A stretch of 64,000 bases of DNA, taken from positions 62,001-126,000 of the IMG/VR virus record IMGVR_UViG_3300005563_000029; one strand, 5' to 3'. Position 1 is the stretch's first letter. Each line of letters opens with the position of its first letter. The DNA is from a virus. The notes beneath the pieces were generated by a model. That model was given only the letters and a program-made list of their open reading frames with translations, did no database searches and was not told where the DNA came from. The position numbers and the translations under genes are program-made. Shown here one piece after another: positions 1 to 8,262 of this stretch.

Positions 1-49
1 GGCGGGCGGCGAGTGAAGCTGCCGCAATCGGCGTTACGGAAGGAGCGTC

Positions 50-556
50 ATGAACGAGAAGACGAAGCCGATCAGCGCCAGCGACGCCTACGCCGGCACC
101 GGCAGCAACGAGGAGCTGTGGCCCATCCTGGCCAGCCACGGCGCCGTCACCGACCCGAACGACATACGCGACAGCTACCTGGCGACGGTGCCGATCAACT
201 GGCGGAACGCGGCCTGCAAGGACGTGGCCGACCGGTACCAGGACGCGAAGACGCGGGCTGAGGAAGCTGAGGCCGATGTGGAGCGGTTGCGTGCGCACCT
301 GGAGGTTTCGTTTGGCGCGAGCGAAGCCCTGTGCGAGAACGCCAACAATCTCGACAGCAAGGTGCGGCGGCTTCGCGCTCAGCTGGCCGAGGCGACGGCG
401 CTGCTCGGTCACTTCGTCGACCATGAGGATCAGCCGTGCGAGTTGAACCACCACGGCGCCTGCAAGGCGCACGGCGGGTCCGAGCTGAGGCCGTGCGATG
501 TCGCGGTCGGGCGGGAGTTGTTGGGACGGCTCCGCGGGGGCGGTAAGGCGCGGTGA
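50..556 (+). CDS. Hypothetical coiled-coil protein
   Basis: 168 aa, function not recognised. The ATG follows a good ribosome site (AGGAG at 41-45). Residues about 60-125 are rich in A, E, R and L with heptad spacing, so a coiled coil is likely. The C-terminal third holds Cys and His (CELNHHGACKAHGG) that could bind a metal. The stop overlaps the GTG of the next gene by 4 bases, so the two are probably translationally coupled. Confidence 0.7.
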   Translation: MNEKTKPISASDAYAGTGSNEELWPILASHGAVTDPNDIRDSYLATVPINWRNAACKDVADRYQDAKTRAEEAEADVERLRAHLEVSFGASEALCENANNLDSKVRRLRAQLAEATALLGHFVDHEDQPCELNHHGACKAHGGSELRPCDVAVGRELLGRLRGGGKAR

Positions 557-789
557 GCGCACGTCGTGCCCGTCGGGTCGCGCGTCGCGAGTGCGAGATC
601 CTCGGCGCGATCGCCAGCGAGGCGGACGGTGCGTCGATAGACGTGATCTCCGAGAAGCTCGGCCGTGACCGTGACGACGTGTACGGGCATCTCGTGTGGA
701 TTGAACACCACGGTCAGGTCATCAGCGAGCTGGTGGGTCAAGGCGAGTCCAGCTACCGCGTGTACTGGCTTCCGGGGTGGAAGCGGTGA
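553..789 (+). CDS. Small winged-helix-like protein
   Basis: 78 aa from GTG, overlapping the previous stop (GTGA). The order of short helices with the core ASIDVISEKLGRDRDDVYGH, followed by a hydrophobic strand pair, resembles a winged helix-turn-helix of the kind that reads DNA. Rich in Arg at the N-terminus. DNA binding is inferred from shape only; no family is assigned. Confidence 0.6.
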   Translation: MSARRARRVARRECEILGAIASEADGASIDVISEKLGRDRDDVYGHLVWIEHHGQVISELVGQGESSYRVYWLPGWKR

Positions 790-1058
790 CCGACCCGGAC
801 GCCGCCCTCAGCGTGTCTCTCGCGGCCGTCAGCGCCCGCCTGGGCGCCGGCTACGTTGCGGCTGTTCGCCAGTTCCGCGCGCGGCTGGAAGAGGTCTACA
901 GCGCCGCCTACGCCGACTGGGACAGGCTTATGGACGGGCCGAGTGGGGCCGCAGGTGGAGGGCTGATCAGTTCTTGTCGAGTGCCCGTGTCTGGGCCGCG
1001 GCCTCGGCAAAGAAATCGACCTCGGTTTCCATGCGGTCCAAGCAGTTCGTTGCCTTGA
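786..1058 (+). CDS. Hypothetical protein, tail overlaps opposing gene
   Basis: 90 aa from GTG at 786, in a 4-base overlap with the preceding stop. The first 55 residues (helical, Ala-rich) look like real protein. The last 30, Pro/Arg/Ser-rich, run antisense to the leftward gene ending at 967. A stop in a neighbouring frame at 964-966 would give a natural end, so a small frameshift near 950 is possible. Function unknown. Confidence 0.45.
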   Translation: MTDPDAALSVSLAAVSARLGAGYVAAVRQFRARLEEVYSAAYADWDRLMDGPSGAAGGGLISSCRVPVSGPRPRQRNRPRFPCGPSSSLP

Positions 1059-1182
1059 TCCGCTCGTCCACCGTGAGGCGCGGCCATGCTTCCTGCACGC
1101 GCAGGCGCATGACGGCGAGGGTGAAGTTCAAACCATGAGGCAACTGGGCACCGGACGGTTCGTCCGTGGAGTCGTCAGGCAT
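967..1182 (-). CDS. Hypothetical protein
   Basis: 71 aa, leftward. Its ATG overlaps the stop of the HTH gene at 1175-1426 by several bases, so both are one transcription unit fired from the operator region at 1464-1528. Mostly helical and acidic. No family recognised. Confidence 0.65.
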   Translation of the reverse strand: MPDDSTDEPSGAQLPHGLNFTLAVMRLRVQEAWPRLTVDERIKATNCLDRMETEVDFFAEAAAQTRALDKN

Positions 1183-1426
1183 CCGGCTTGTCCTTGATGG
1201 TCCGCACGGTTGGTGTGCGTCCCCGACCTCGGATCTGCACGCCCCGCTTGATCAGGATCCTGCGCACCTGCTCGTGACTGAGCTTGGTCGTATGCGCGAT
1301 GTCGCGCAGGCTTTCCTGGTTCTCTTCGTAGGCCTTGACGATTAGGTCTTCTTTGCGGGCGCGGGCGTTGGCCTCGCGGGCGGTTTCTTCGGCGAGCTTG
1401 GCCATCACGTCCTCCACGGCGCTCAT
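1175..1426 (-). CDS. Small helix-turn-helix protein, putative regulator
   Basis: 83 aa. The N-terminal half is a charged helix. Residues about 40-65 (SLRDIAHTTKLSHEQVRRIL) form a classic HTH of the sigma-70 region 4 or resolvase type, followed by a basic tail. It faces the rightward operon starting at 1550, and the space between holds palindromes, so it is a good candidate to bind there and control both directions. That role is inference. Confidence 0.7.
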   Translation of the reverse strand: MSAVEDVMAKLAEETAREANARARKEDLIVKAYEENQESLRDIAHTTKLSHEQVRRILIKRGVQIRGRGRTPTVRTIKDKPDA

Positions 1427-1463
1427 GATCGCAGATCGTCTGGTGGTTCCGTGGCCAATCTTA

Positions 1464-1528
1464 AGTCACATCCGTTGACTTTGGAAGGCGCGAGTGAGAT
1501 GCTGGACCTATAGTCACAGGATGTGACT
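1464..1528. promoter_or_regulatory. Divergent operator region
   Basis: AGTCACAGGATGTGACT at 1512-1528 is a perfect 7-bp-arm palindrome overlapping the end of a -10 like TATAGT (1509-1514) for the gene at 1550. A second, imperfect copy (AGTCACA with TTGACT) lies at 1464-1480, over the probable leftward promoter (TTCCAA, 17 nt, TAAGAT on the minus strand). Two like operators about 48 bp apart between divergent genes suggest one repressor controlling both. Confidence 0.7.
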
Positions 1529-1549
1529 TTAGGGGGAGAGGGAGAAGCG

Positions 1550-2149
1550 ATGACCACCGCGACCGCCGACCGCACCAAGCTCCAGGCCAAGATCGAGCGC
1601 GTCCGCGCCATCGTCGACCACCCCCGCACCAACGAACACCTGCGCGCCGTCGCCAAGCACAAGCTCGACAAGCTCATGTCCCAGCTCGACGAGGCCCCGC
1701 ACGCCGGCTACCGGCTGCCCGACGGCTGGTTCGGCGCCAAGTACGACCCGAGCCGGTCCCTCACCGACATCGCCAAAATGATCCGCGAGGAGATCAAGCT
1801 CCTGCGCAAGATCGGCAACCTGGAGTCTGACGGCGCCGTTGCCATCCCCAGCCCCATCGCCGACATGGCCGCCGACATCAAGGTCAGCGTGCGGCAGCCG
1901 CACTACGGATCCATCGTGGTCACCCTGAAGGGCGTTCCGCAGGAGTGGGGCTGGATGCGCGGTGCCGATCCCCGCGACTTCTGGCAGCAGGAGCGTTGGA
2001 TCCACACCCCGGCGTTGCAGGCGCTGATCGACGAGCTGCACGCCTTGATCAACGCCTACAACTACGACCGCAGCGACGCCATGGTCGACCACTTCGACAC
2101 GAACTTCTACGGCCGTGTGGACGTGGACTGGCGCGAGGTTCCGCGGTGA
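1550..2149 (+). CDS. LPD29-like domain protein
   Basis: 199 aa. ATG chosen at 1550 behind a purine-rich ribosome site (GGGGGAGAGGGAGAAG). After an N-terminal helical segment (1-45), residues about 60-199 carry DIAKMIREEIK and, near the end, YNYDRSDAMVDHFDTNFYG. This resembles large polyvalent-protein-associated domain 29 of mobile-element proteins, whose biochemical role is unknown. First gene of the long rightward chain. Confidence 0.7.
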   Translation: MTTATADRTKLQAKIERVRAIVDHPRTNEHLRAVAKHKLDKLMSQLDEAPHAGYRLPDGWFGAKYDPSRSLTDIAKMIREEIKLLRKIGNLESDGAVAIPSPIADMAADIKVSVRQPHYGSIVVTLKGVPQEWGWMRGADPRDFWQQERWIHTPALQALIDELHALINAYNYDRSDAMVDHFDTNFYGRVDVDWREVPR

Positions 2150-2385
2150 CCGCGCCCAATGTCGACCCGCGCTGGGCTGCCAAAGCGCCCGGGTACGCGG
2201 CCAAGTTCGCCGCCGAGACCGTGCGCTATGAGCCCCCGGCGTGGGTCGAGCCGACCGACGAGGCGTTTGCGGAGTGCTTCAAGCACTGCGTGCGGGTGCC
2301 GCCAACCGAGGTGTATCCGCTGATCCGGGAGGCGTTCCTCGCGGAGTACGGAAAGCTCCGCAACAACCTGAACATGGAGAGCTAA
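2146..2385 (+). CDS. Hypothetical protein
   Basis: 79 aa starting at a GTG that overlaps the previous stop by 4 bases. Begins VTAPNVDPRWAAKAP and has Tyr/Trp-rich middle and helical C-terminus (PLIREAFLAEYGKLRNN). No recognised family. Translationally coupled to the LPD29-like gene. Confidence 0.6.
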   Translation: MTAPNVDPRWAAKAPGYAAKFAAETVRYEPPAWVEPTDEAFAECFKHCVRVPPTEVYPLIREAFLAEYGKLRNNLNMES

Positions 2386-2386
2386 C

Positions 2387-2871
2387 GTGACCGGCCAGAC
2401 CACCAACGACCTCGCCATCGCTGTCCGCGACGGCAAACGCCACCGACCGCGCATGGCCGACGCGAGGCTTACGTCGAGTTGCTGGAGCGCAGCAACGCTG
2501 CGGCATCGCAGCGTGAAGGCGACATGGCACGGCAAATGGTTACCCTCGTTGAGGAACGCGACCTTGCGATCGCCCACGACCGCCAGCCCTACCCGACAGC
2601 GTGGGCCTACGAGCAGGCCTGTGTGGCGCTGGAGAGGCACCGCGAGCGTGCGGATGCCGCCGAAGCCCGCCTGGCCGAGTTCGGCGAGCCCACAACGCAG
2701 TGGACGTCCGAACGGCACATCGGCCGTATGGCGCTGCACACAGCTAAGGCCTGCGATACCGAAGCCGAGGCGCTGGAGATCGTCGCCGAGGACCGTGCTG
2801 ACGGCATCGAGGCGCGGCTTGCACAGCGCATGCTGGGCCAGTGGAGCACGATTGAACAGAGAGAAGCCTGA
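2387..2871 (+). pseudogene. Hypothetical gene split by an apparent frameshift
   Basis: A GTG at 2387, one base after the upstream stop, opens a good N-terminus (MTGQTTNDLAIAVRDGKRHR), but that frame turns into Arg/Ser/Trp-rich shadow after about 2460. A different frame from 2461 reads REAYVELLERSNAAASQREG and continues as a coherent helical protein to the stop at 2871. Together they look like one protein of about 160 aa with a single-base slip between about 2430 and 2465. It may be a broken gene, a sequencing error or programmed frameshifting; I see no obvious slippery heptamer. Confidence 0.55.
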
Positions 2872-2872
2872 C

Positions 2873-3148
2873 ATGGCGATGTTCCGGGCCGGTGACGAAG
2901 TCACCATCCTTATAGGTCCCGGCAAGGGTCGAACAACAACCATCGCCCAGGTCCGGATGTTCGCCACCGACTGCGGCTACTACCTGCACGGCGGTGACGG
3001 GCTGTATCCCCCGAGCGTGGTTGCTCTGGTCCGCGAGCGGACCGGCGGAAACCCGTGCCTGGCCGCCGGCGACGACAAGCAGCACCGCGCGATGAACTCG
3101 TGCGACCACTGCCGCGGCGTGTGCGCGCATTTCGACGAGGAGAATTGA
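2873..3148 (+). CDS. Hypothetical protein with KOW-like start
   Basis: 91 aa, ATG one base past the preceding stop. The N-terminus MFRAGDEVTILIGPGKGRTTTIAQV resembles a KOW/SH3-like beta barrel. The C-terminus has paired Cys and His (CDHCRGVCAHFD) that may bind zinc. Function unknown. Confidence 0.65.
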   Translation: MAMFRAGDEVTILIGPGKGRTTTIAQVRMFATDCGYYLHGGDGLYPPSVVALVRERTGGNPCLAAGDDKQHRAMNSCDHCRGVCAHFDEEN

Positions 3149-3149
3149 C

Positions 3150-3560
3150 GTGAGCACCGAACCCGTCCAGCCCGACCCGCAGGCCGTGCGCGAGATCGCA
3201 CGCACAGCCATGACGCTCGCCGCCCAACGCCGCGACGACATCGAGGTGGCCATTTTCCGTTCCGGCGCGATTGGCGATCGACCGACAACCGGTTCGGGTG
3301 CGTCCGCCGAGATGGCGGCGTGGCGCACCGCCTACGGCACGCTGTACGCCGCGGTCCGCGAGGAGATGAAGACCGGCACGGCTACCGCTTCGTGGCCGGA
3401 CGAGCAGGAAGCCGACGTGCGCGCCGTGGCCGCACTGCTGGCCGCCGACAGTGAGGACGTACCGGAGGCCGAGTACGCCGCCGCGCGGACGGCACTGCGG
3501 GGACGATTCGCGGACCGGATCGCAGCGCTTGACGACAACGAGGAAGACGAGAATCGATGA
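3150..3560 (+). CDS. Hypothetical acidic helical protein
   Basis: 136 aa from GTG. Ala- and Glu-rich, mainly helical with a very acidic end (ALDDNEEDENR). Overlaps the next ATG by 4 bases (ATGA). No family recognised. Confidence 0.65.
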   Translation: MSTEPVQPDPQAVREIARTAMTLAAQRRDDIEVAIFRSGAIGDRPTTGSGASAEMAAWRTAYGTLYAAVREEMKTGTATASWPDEQEADVRAVAALLAADSEDVPEAEYAAARTALRGRFADRIAALDDNEEDENR

Positions 3561-3964
3561 CCAACTACACCGTGGCCATGGGCGAGTTCCGCATCGAGCC
3601 GCCGCTGACGTGGGCCGAGTTCAAGGCCAGCCCCTACCGTCCCGAGCAGGCGCGCACCGAACCCGACGTCCTGTTTGAAGTCGAGACCACCGAGGTCGAT
3701 GGCGAACAGGGCGTAATGCTGCTGCACCGGGCTGTTGCCGTGCACCCCTACGCGCCTGGCCGGTTGTTCGGGTACCACGTGGGCCTTGCCGAGACGCTGC
3801 GCAAGCTGCTGGTGGAGTACGGCGACCGGCACCAGTTCACCGGCTACTTCGAATGCCGCACGTCGCGGGATGACGTGCAGCACGACTGGTACCGCCTGAC
3901 CGTGCGTGACGGCGAGGTCGTCCGCATGGAGCCGCACATCACCTGGCCGAACGAGGAGAGCTGA
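3557..3964 (+). CDS. DUF6205-like protein
   Basis: 135 aa. The pattern 'short strand, PPLTWAEFKAS, long beta stretch, YGDRHQFTGYFECR, a V-R-DG-V strand, HITWP' matches the longer DUF6205-like protein at 27393-28016 and the versions at 29908 and 33028. Members occur in actinomycetes and their phages with unknown function. The C-terminal strand ending in a Trp-Pro dipeptide is shared by three of the copies. Confidence 0.65.
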   Translation: MTNYTVAMGEFRIEPPLTWAEFKASPYRPEQARTEPDVLFEVETTEVDGEQGVMLLHRAVAVHPYAPGRLFGYHVGLAETLRKLLVEYGDRHQFTGYFECRTSRDDVQHDWYRLTVRDGEVVRMEPHITWPNEES

Positions 3965-3966
3965 CC

Positions 3967-4278
3967 ATGGATATCGTGATCAACCCCGGCAGCGGGCCCG
4001 TTGACGGCGCGACTGCCGAGCAGGCCGCCGCCGCCATGGAACAGTTCGTGCGCGACCTGGCCGAGCGCGACATCACCGTCGACTCCTGCATCCGCAACAG
4101 CGGCGCCGACTACGATGCCGAAGACCACGGCGGCCGGTTTGCCTTCGATCTCGCCTTTGGCGACGGGCGTACCGCCCAGATTCAGATGCCTGGACTCCCG
4201 GTCGAGCGGGTTCGCTGGCTTGGCCAGGACCAGGACATCTGGCAGTTCCCGCGCCTGTACGTGGACGACTCGTCGTAG
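3967..4278 (+). CDS. Hypothetical protein
   Basis: 103 aa, ATG two bases after the previous stop. Alternating strands and helices; a helix rich in Ala/Met/Glu (AEQAAAAMEQFVRDLAERD) precedes a beta-rich half ending in a Trp-rich strand. Acidic overall. No family known to me. Confidence 0.65.
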   Translation: MDIVINPGSGPVDGATAEQAAAAMEQFVRDLAERDITVDSCIRNSGADYDAEDHGGRFAFDLAFGDGRTAQIQMPGLPVERVRWLGQDQDIWQFPRLYVDDSS

Positions 4279-4593
4279 GTGTGGTTCTTCGCGCTCAACG
4301 CTTGCCACCCGGACGGCGACGAGACTCCCGAGCCCTCCGATCCGGGAACCGTGGTTGGCCAGCCGGCGGCCGGCTGGGCAACGCACACCATCGCCGAAGC
4401 TCGGAACGTCGGCGATGGGGGCTCCTGCCCCGAGTGCGGTGCCGAGTTGGTTCGGAACAACTGCACGTCGGGTGTGTGCCCTTCCGCTTCGTGCCACAAC
4501 TGCGGCTACGGATGCGACCTGTTCACCGACGGCGCCGGCAAGTGCGTTATGGCGCTGCGCAAGAAGCTTCCACCGACCAACTACGAGAGTTGA
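4279..4593 (+). CDS. Zinc-ribbon-like hypothetical protein
   Basis: 104 aa. The GTG at 4279 directly abuts the preceding TAG. The second half contains CPECGAELVRNNC followed by CHNCGYGCDLF, a typical set of CxxC knuckles for a zinc ribbon. Nucleic-acid or protein binding is possible but unproven. Confidence 0.6.
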   Translation: MWFFALNACHPDGDETPEPSDPGTVVGQPAAGWATHTIAEARNVGDGGSCPECGAELVRNNCTSGVCPSASCHNCGYGCDLFTDGAGKCVMALRKKLPPTNYES

Positions 4594-4599
4594 ATCCCG

Positions 4600-5514
4600 A
4601 TGAGCCACTACACCGTCCTGGTCGCCATCGACCCGAGCGACCCCAAACGCCGCGACCTCGAAACCGCGCTCGCCCCGTTCGACGAGGGCTGCGAGATGGA
4701 GCCCTACCGACGCTACGAAGACGGCGAGCCGGCCGACTACTGGAGTTGGGAGAAGTCCCCCGATGCGCCCGCCGAACCCACCTGGGCACAGGTCGCCGAG
4801 GTTCACAACGCCAAGTACGACGACGAGCCGCTGCACGTGGACGACGACGGCCGCGCCTACACCCTGAGCACGTACAACCCGGACAGTCGCTGGGACTGGT
4901 GGACCGTCGGCGGACGCTGGACCGGCTACTTTCGGGTGCGCCCTGAGTACATCGGCCACAAGGACGTCATCAACGGCAAGCCCGGCCTGCTAACCGAGGC
5001 GAACACCGACGAGGACTGGTGCGACGGCGGACCCAAGCGGGTGCTGGACTTCAAGCGCACCCGCGACTGGAGGCAGGTCGACGAGGCGCTGCTGTATTCG
5101 AAGTTCCACAAGCTCATCGACGGCACGCCCGAGGCAGCACTGTGGTCGAGCTTCATCGCCCGGCACGAAGCCGACAAGGACGGCTACACAATCGAGCAGG
5201 CACGTAGGGACTACCACGCACAGGAGCGTGTGCAGGCGCTGAAGAACACCGACTTCGACTGGAACACCTCGGAGTCGATGGAACGCTTCCAGCGCTCGCG
5301 CGAGGAGGTTCTAGCCAGGGCCGCGGCCCGCGCGGTCCCGGGCTTCGCGACGCTCACGCTCGACGGGCAGTGGAAGGAGCCGGGGAAGATGGGCTGGTTC
5401 GGGATGTCGAGCGACACTCCCGAGACGCAGGACGAGTACTACGCCTGGGCAAACAAGTACGTCGACTCGCTCGACGACGAGATCGTGCTGGTTCTCGTGG
5501 ATGTGCACATCTGA
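4600..5514 (+). CDS. Conserved phage protein of unknown function
   Basis: 304 aa. Contains a Trp/Gly-rich centre (DSRWDWWTVGGRWTGYF, about residues 92-108) and several Trp/Tyr/Asp clusters; mixed alpha/beta, no membrane segment. Proteins with this WDWWTVGGRW centre recur in actinophages and bacterial mobile elements without a known role. Its stop overlaps the next ATG. Confidence 0.7.
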   Translation: MSHYTVLVAIDPSDPKRRDLETALAPFDEGCEMEPYRRYEDGEPADYWSWEKSPDAPAEPTWAQVAEVHNAKYDDEPLHVDDDGRAYTLSTYNPDSRWDWWTVGGRWTGYFRVRPEYIGHKDVINGKPGLLTEANTDEDWCDGGPKRVLDFKRTRDWRQVDEALLYSKFHKLIDGTPEAALWSSFIARHEADKDGYTIEQARRDYHAQERVQALKNTDFDWNTSESMERFQRSREEVLARAAARAVPGFATLTLDGQWKEPGKMGWFGMSSDTPETQDEYYAWANKYVDSLDDEIVLVLVDVHI

Positions 5515-6425
5515 TGGGCCGCGAGATTCGTCGGGTCCCGCTCAACTTCGCGCATCCCGCCGGCGAGGTCTGGCCCGGGTTCCTGATGCCGGAGTCGCTG
5601 CACGAGGACCCGTGCCCGGCCTGCAAGTCCGGTTACTCCGAGCACGCCCAGATGCTGCACGACCTGTGGTACGGCTACCTGCCGTTCGACCCGGCCACCA
5701 CCGGATCAACGCCGCTGACTGTCGACACGCCGGCCGTGCGCGCATTTGCGGAGCGCAACGTCAACCACTCGCCCGACTTCTACGGCACCGACGAATACGC
5801 CATCGTCCGTGAGGCCCAGCGACTCATCGACCACTGGAACGGTCAGTGGGGCCACCACCTGTCGCAGGAAGACGTGGATGCACTAATCGAAGCCGACCGA
5901 CTGTGGGACCTGACCCACACCTGCCGCCGCGGCGAGGGCTGGCAGAAGATCGAACCCGCGCCCGTTGTTACCGCCCCCCAGGTCAACGAGTGGTCGATTG
6001 GTGGTTTCGGCCACGACTCGATCAACTGCTGGATTGCCGTGAAGGCTCGCTGCGAACGCGAAGGCTTCCCCGTCTCCTGCTCGACGTGCGATGGCCACGG
6101 CACGATCGAGGCCTACCCGGGCCAGCGCACCGAAGCCGAAGCGTGGGAGCGTACCGATCCGCCGGAAGGCGAGGGTTGGCAGCTATGGGAGACGACCTCC
6201 GAGGGCTCCCCGATGTCGCCGGTATTCGACACGCCGGAGGGCCTGGCCGGCTGGATGTCCGCGGCCGGGCGGGACAAGTTCGACTGGGTGCCGTTCGACA
6301 CCGCCATGGAGTTCATCAAGGAAGGGTGGGCGCCGTCGCTGGTCGCCACGGCACAGACGGGCGTGGTGTCGGGTGTGGAGTTCGTTGGTTTCCACGGCGA
6401 CGGCAACGAGGAAGGCGGCGGCTGA
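5514..6425 (+). CDS. Conserved phage protein with cysteine pairs
   Basis: 303 aa; ATG at 5514 shares its A with the previous TGA. Early CPAC (about residues 34-37) and a later CSTCDGHGT (about 185-193) resemble zinc-binding knuckles of the DnaJ type. The C-terminal half (WQLWETTSEGSPMSP...) is an often-seen phage module. Function unknown. Confidence 0.65.
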   Translation: MGREIRRVPLNFAHPAGEVWPGFLMPESLHEDPCPACKSGYSEHAQMLHDLWYGYLPFDPATTGSTPLTVDTPAVRAFAERNVNHSPDFYGTDEYAIVREAQRLIDHWNGQWGHHLSQEDVDALIEADRLWDLTHTCRRGEGWQKIEPAPVVTAPQVNEWSIGGFGHDSINCWIAVKARCEREGFPVSCSTCDGHGTIEAYPGQRTEAEAWERTDPPEGEGWQLWETTSEGSPMSPVFDTPEGLAGWMSAAGRDKFDWVPFDTAMEFIKEGWAPSLVATAQTGVVSGVEFVGFHGDGNEEGGG

Positions 6426-6835
6426 TGTTCGTGGCTCCGATGCCGCACGACGACTACATCAACGCCGTTGCCCACCGCCTTACCGAGCTCGGATACCAGC
6501 CAGCGCAGTGGTGGACGGAGTCCCCGGACGGCGAGCAGCTGGACGGCGTCATTATCTTCCGCGGTCACGCCGCCAACCTCGACCTGTGGCCCGGCAAGGT
6601 CTACCTCGGCTGGGACCAGCACGACGGATGGGTGCTGTGCGAGGCGGAACAGGGCGTCGGCAACGACGCCCGCACCCTGTACCCGCTCGACCTCGACACC
6701 TTCGCCGCCCCCGAGGCGGTTGCGACCCGCGCCGCAGACCGGTTGACGGGACGGCCGGACACCGACGTAGACGAAAGCTGGGACGGCGCTGAGGCGCTTG
6801 CCGAATCGATTCGAGTTTGGGAGAGCAATGACTGA
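6425..6835 (+). CDS. Hypothetical protein
   Basis: 136 aa; ATG shares its first base with the preceding stop. The central stretch (KVYLGWDQHDGWVLCEA) is beta-rich; the C-terminus is acidic and helical. Uncharacterised. Confidence 0.65.
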   Translation: MFVAPMPHDDYINAVAHRLTELGYQPAQWWTESPDGEQLDGVIIFRGHAANLDLWPGKVYLGWDQHDGWVLCEAEQGVGNDARTLYPLDLDTFAAPEAVATRAADRLTGRPDTDVDESWDGAEALAESIRVWESND

Positions 6836-7121
6836 CACGACCGAGTCCATCCAGGAGCGTTCCGATCGCTACGCAGCCGAGCACCGCCGCTTGGTGAACA
6901 CGCCGCTGCCCGACGGCTGGCTTGAGCTGTGCATGGACGCCGGCTTCCCCGGCCTGCCTGCCGACATGACCGTTGAGGAAGCGCACCGGCGGATCCGGGC
7001 CATCGTGAACGTGGTGCTACCGCTGCACGAGCAGATGATTCGTGATCAGGTCTCGAAGGAAGTCCGGTACGGCGGGCCGACTCGGGTGGCGCCGCTGGAC
7101 CACGAGGAGTACGAGATCTGA
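6828..7121 (+). CDS. Hypothetical protein
   Basis: 97 aa, ATG at 6828 overlapping the previous gene by 8 bases. Helical N-terminus (ESIQERSDRYAAEHRRLV), then PLPDGWLELC, ending in an acidic tail. Its stop overlaps the next ATG by one base. No family assigned. Confidence 0.6.
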   Translation: MTDTTESIQERSDRYAAEHRRLVNTPLPDGWLELCMDAGFPGLPADMTVEEAHRRIRAIVNVVLPLHEQMIRDQVSKEVRYGGPTRVAPLDHEEYEI

Positions 7122-7444
7122 TGGCCACCGTGCATAGGTTCACCCCGCAGCAGATCCTGGCGCTGCCGATGCAAGGCAACGACGCGGACGCCGCAACGAT
7201 CGGCGGCTATCTGATCAAGCTGCTCGCCACGCTATGGAACGAGAAGGATGGCTTCGACGGCAAACGGCCGTTCGGGAACTCCGACTGGGACGGCGAACTG
7301 GTCGTGGCGCTGATCCGCGCCGACGCCGTCGAGGGCGAGCTTGACGAGGACGGCTACATCGAGCGCTGCGACGACGACGCGGTCGAGAAGCTGATTGCCG
7401 CGGCAATCCAGGAGCTTGGTGTGGCTGCCGGGGTTTCGGTATGA
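7121..7444 (+). CDS. Hypothetical protein
   Basis: 107 aa. Mixed helices with an acidic middle (FGNSDWDGELVVALI) resembling a small family seen in Streptomyces phages. No catalytic motif visible. Overlaps the following gene by 4 bases. Confidence 0.6.
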   Translation: MATVHRFTPQQILALPMQGNDADAATIGGYLIKLLATLWNEKDGFDGKRPFGNSDWDGELVVALIRADAVEGELDEDGYIERCDDDAVEKLIAAAIQELGVAAGVSV

Positions 7445-7659
7445 CGCACCCCGACACACCGCTGGATCGCGTGGAGATGTTCGTGGAAGCCCTGGAGCAC
7501 CACGGCCACGGCAACGCGATCGTTTCCTGCCGGTACGGCCACGAGGCCCACTGGCCCGGCGAGAACCGGGAGTACGTGCCGCTGCACGCCGGGGACCTGC
7601 GGGACCTGGTTGATGAGGTGCGGCAGTTGCGCGCGGACGCGGCGGGGCGGTGGCAGTGA
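7441..7659 (+). CDS. Hypothetical small protein
   Basis: 72 aa from ATG in a 4-base overlap. Contains SCRYGHEAHWPGENREY and ends in a helix with Leu repeats (LRDLVDEVRQLRADA). Uncharacterised. Confidence 0.55.
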   Translation: MTHPDTPLDRVEMFVEALEHHGHGNAIVSCRYGHEAHWPGENREYVPLHAGDLRDLVDEVRQLRADAAGRWQ

Positions 7660-7985
7660 TGACGGGCGAGCCTGAAGCGGATTTTCCGCCGTGGACCCCG
7701 CGCCCCGACCTGAACGCCACGGACCTGGCGTGCACCCTTGAACACATCCGCCGGGTCGCGTATCTGCACTGGATTGGCGGCGCCTTCGACCCCGACCACA
7801 TGCGGGACATCGCGAACGCTGCGGCACAGGCGTTGTGCGGTGAGCCAATTGAGGCGCCGGTCGACCTGAACTCGCCGGAGTGGCGCGGCCACGTGCGGGA
7901 GCAGTCCGACGCGTGGATCGCGCTGTGCGACGACAGCCTGGTTGCGATCGGCAGCACCTCGGAGTCCGACAATGGCAACGGTTGA
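7659..7985 (+). CDS. Hypothetical protein
   Basis: 108 aa; ATG at 7659 shares a base with the previous TGA (an upstream GTG at 7650 is possible). Begins MTGEPEADFPPWTPRPDLN; the rest is helical with HMRDIANAAAQALCGE. No recognised domain. Confidence 0.55.
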   Translation: MTGEPEADFPPWTPRPDLNATDLACTLEHIRRVAYLHWIGGAFDPDHMRDIANAAAQALCGEPIEAPVDLNSPEWRGHVREQSDAWIALCDDSLVAIGSTSESDNGNG

Positions 7986-8262
7986 GAACCGGCCGTTCGC
8001 CGGGTACCGCAACGGCGAAGACCCGTGGACCGCGCACTGGCGCTGGTCCGCGGTCGGCGCCGGCATTCTGGTCGGCAACCTCGACCAGATGCACGGCAAC
8101 GAGCTGGACGGCGGCGGACTGCCAACCGGCAACTGCAAGTGCGGACTACCGGCGCCGTGCCCGACCGCGCAGGCGATCGGCGCCTACCGCGCGAAGCAGT
8201 CCAAGCCGTGCACGTGCTGGCGACAGTCGGGCGGCGAGTGTCCGGATCAGGAGGTGTCGTGA
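7972..8262 (+). CDS. Hypothetical cysteine-containing protein
   Basis: 96 aa, overlapping the previous gene by 14 bases. The second half has CKCGLPAPCPTAQA and CTCWRQSGGECPD, probable metal-binding Cys clusters. The same Cys-rich ending occurs in several small phage proteins of unknown role. Confidence 0.55.
   Translation: MATVENRPFAGYRNGEDPWTAHWRWSAVGAGILVGNLDQMHGNELDGGGLPTGNCKCGLPAPCPTAQAIGAYRAKQSKPCTCWRQSGGECPDQEVS

Noticed and set aside
3844-4959. Long antisense ORF of 371 codons on the minus strand
   Set aside because: Shadow of several coupled plus-strand genes; composition is that of antisense high-GC codons and no start signal is seen.
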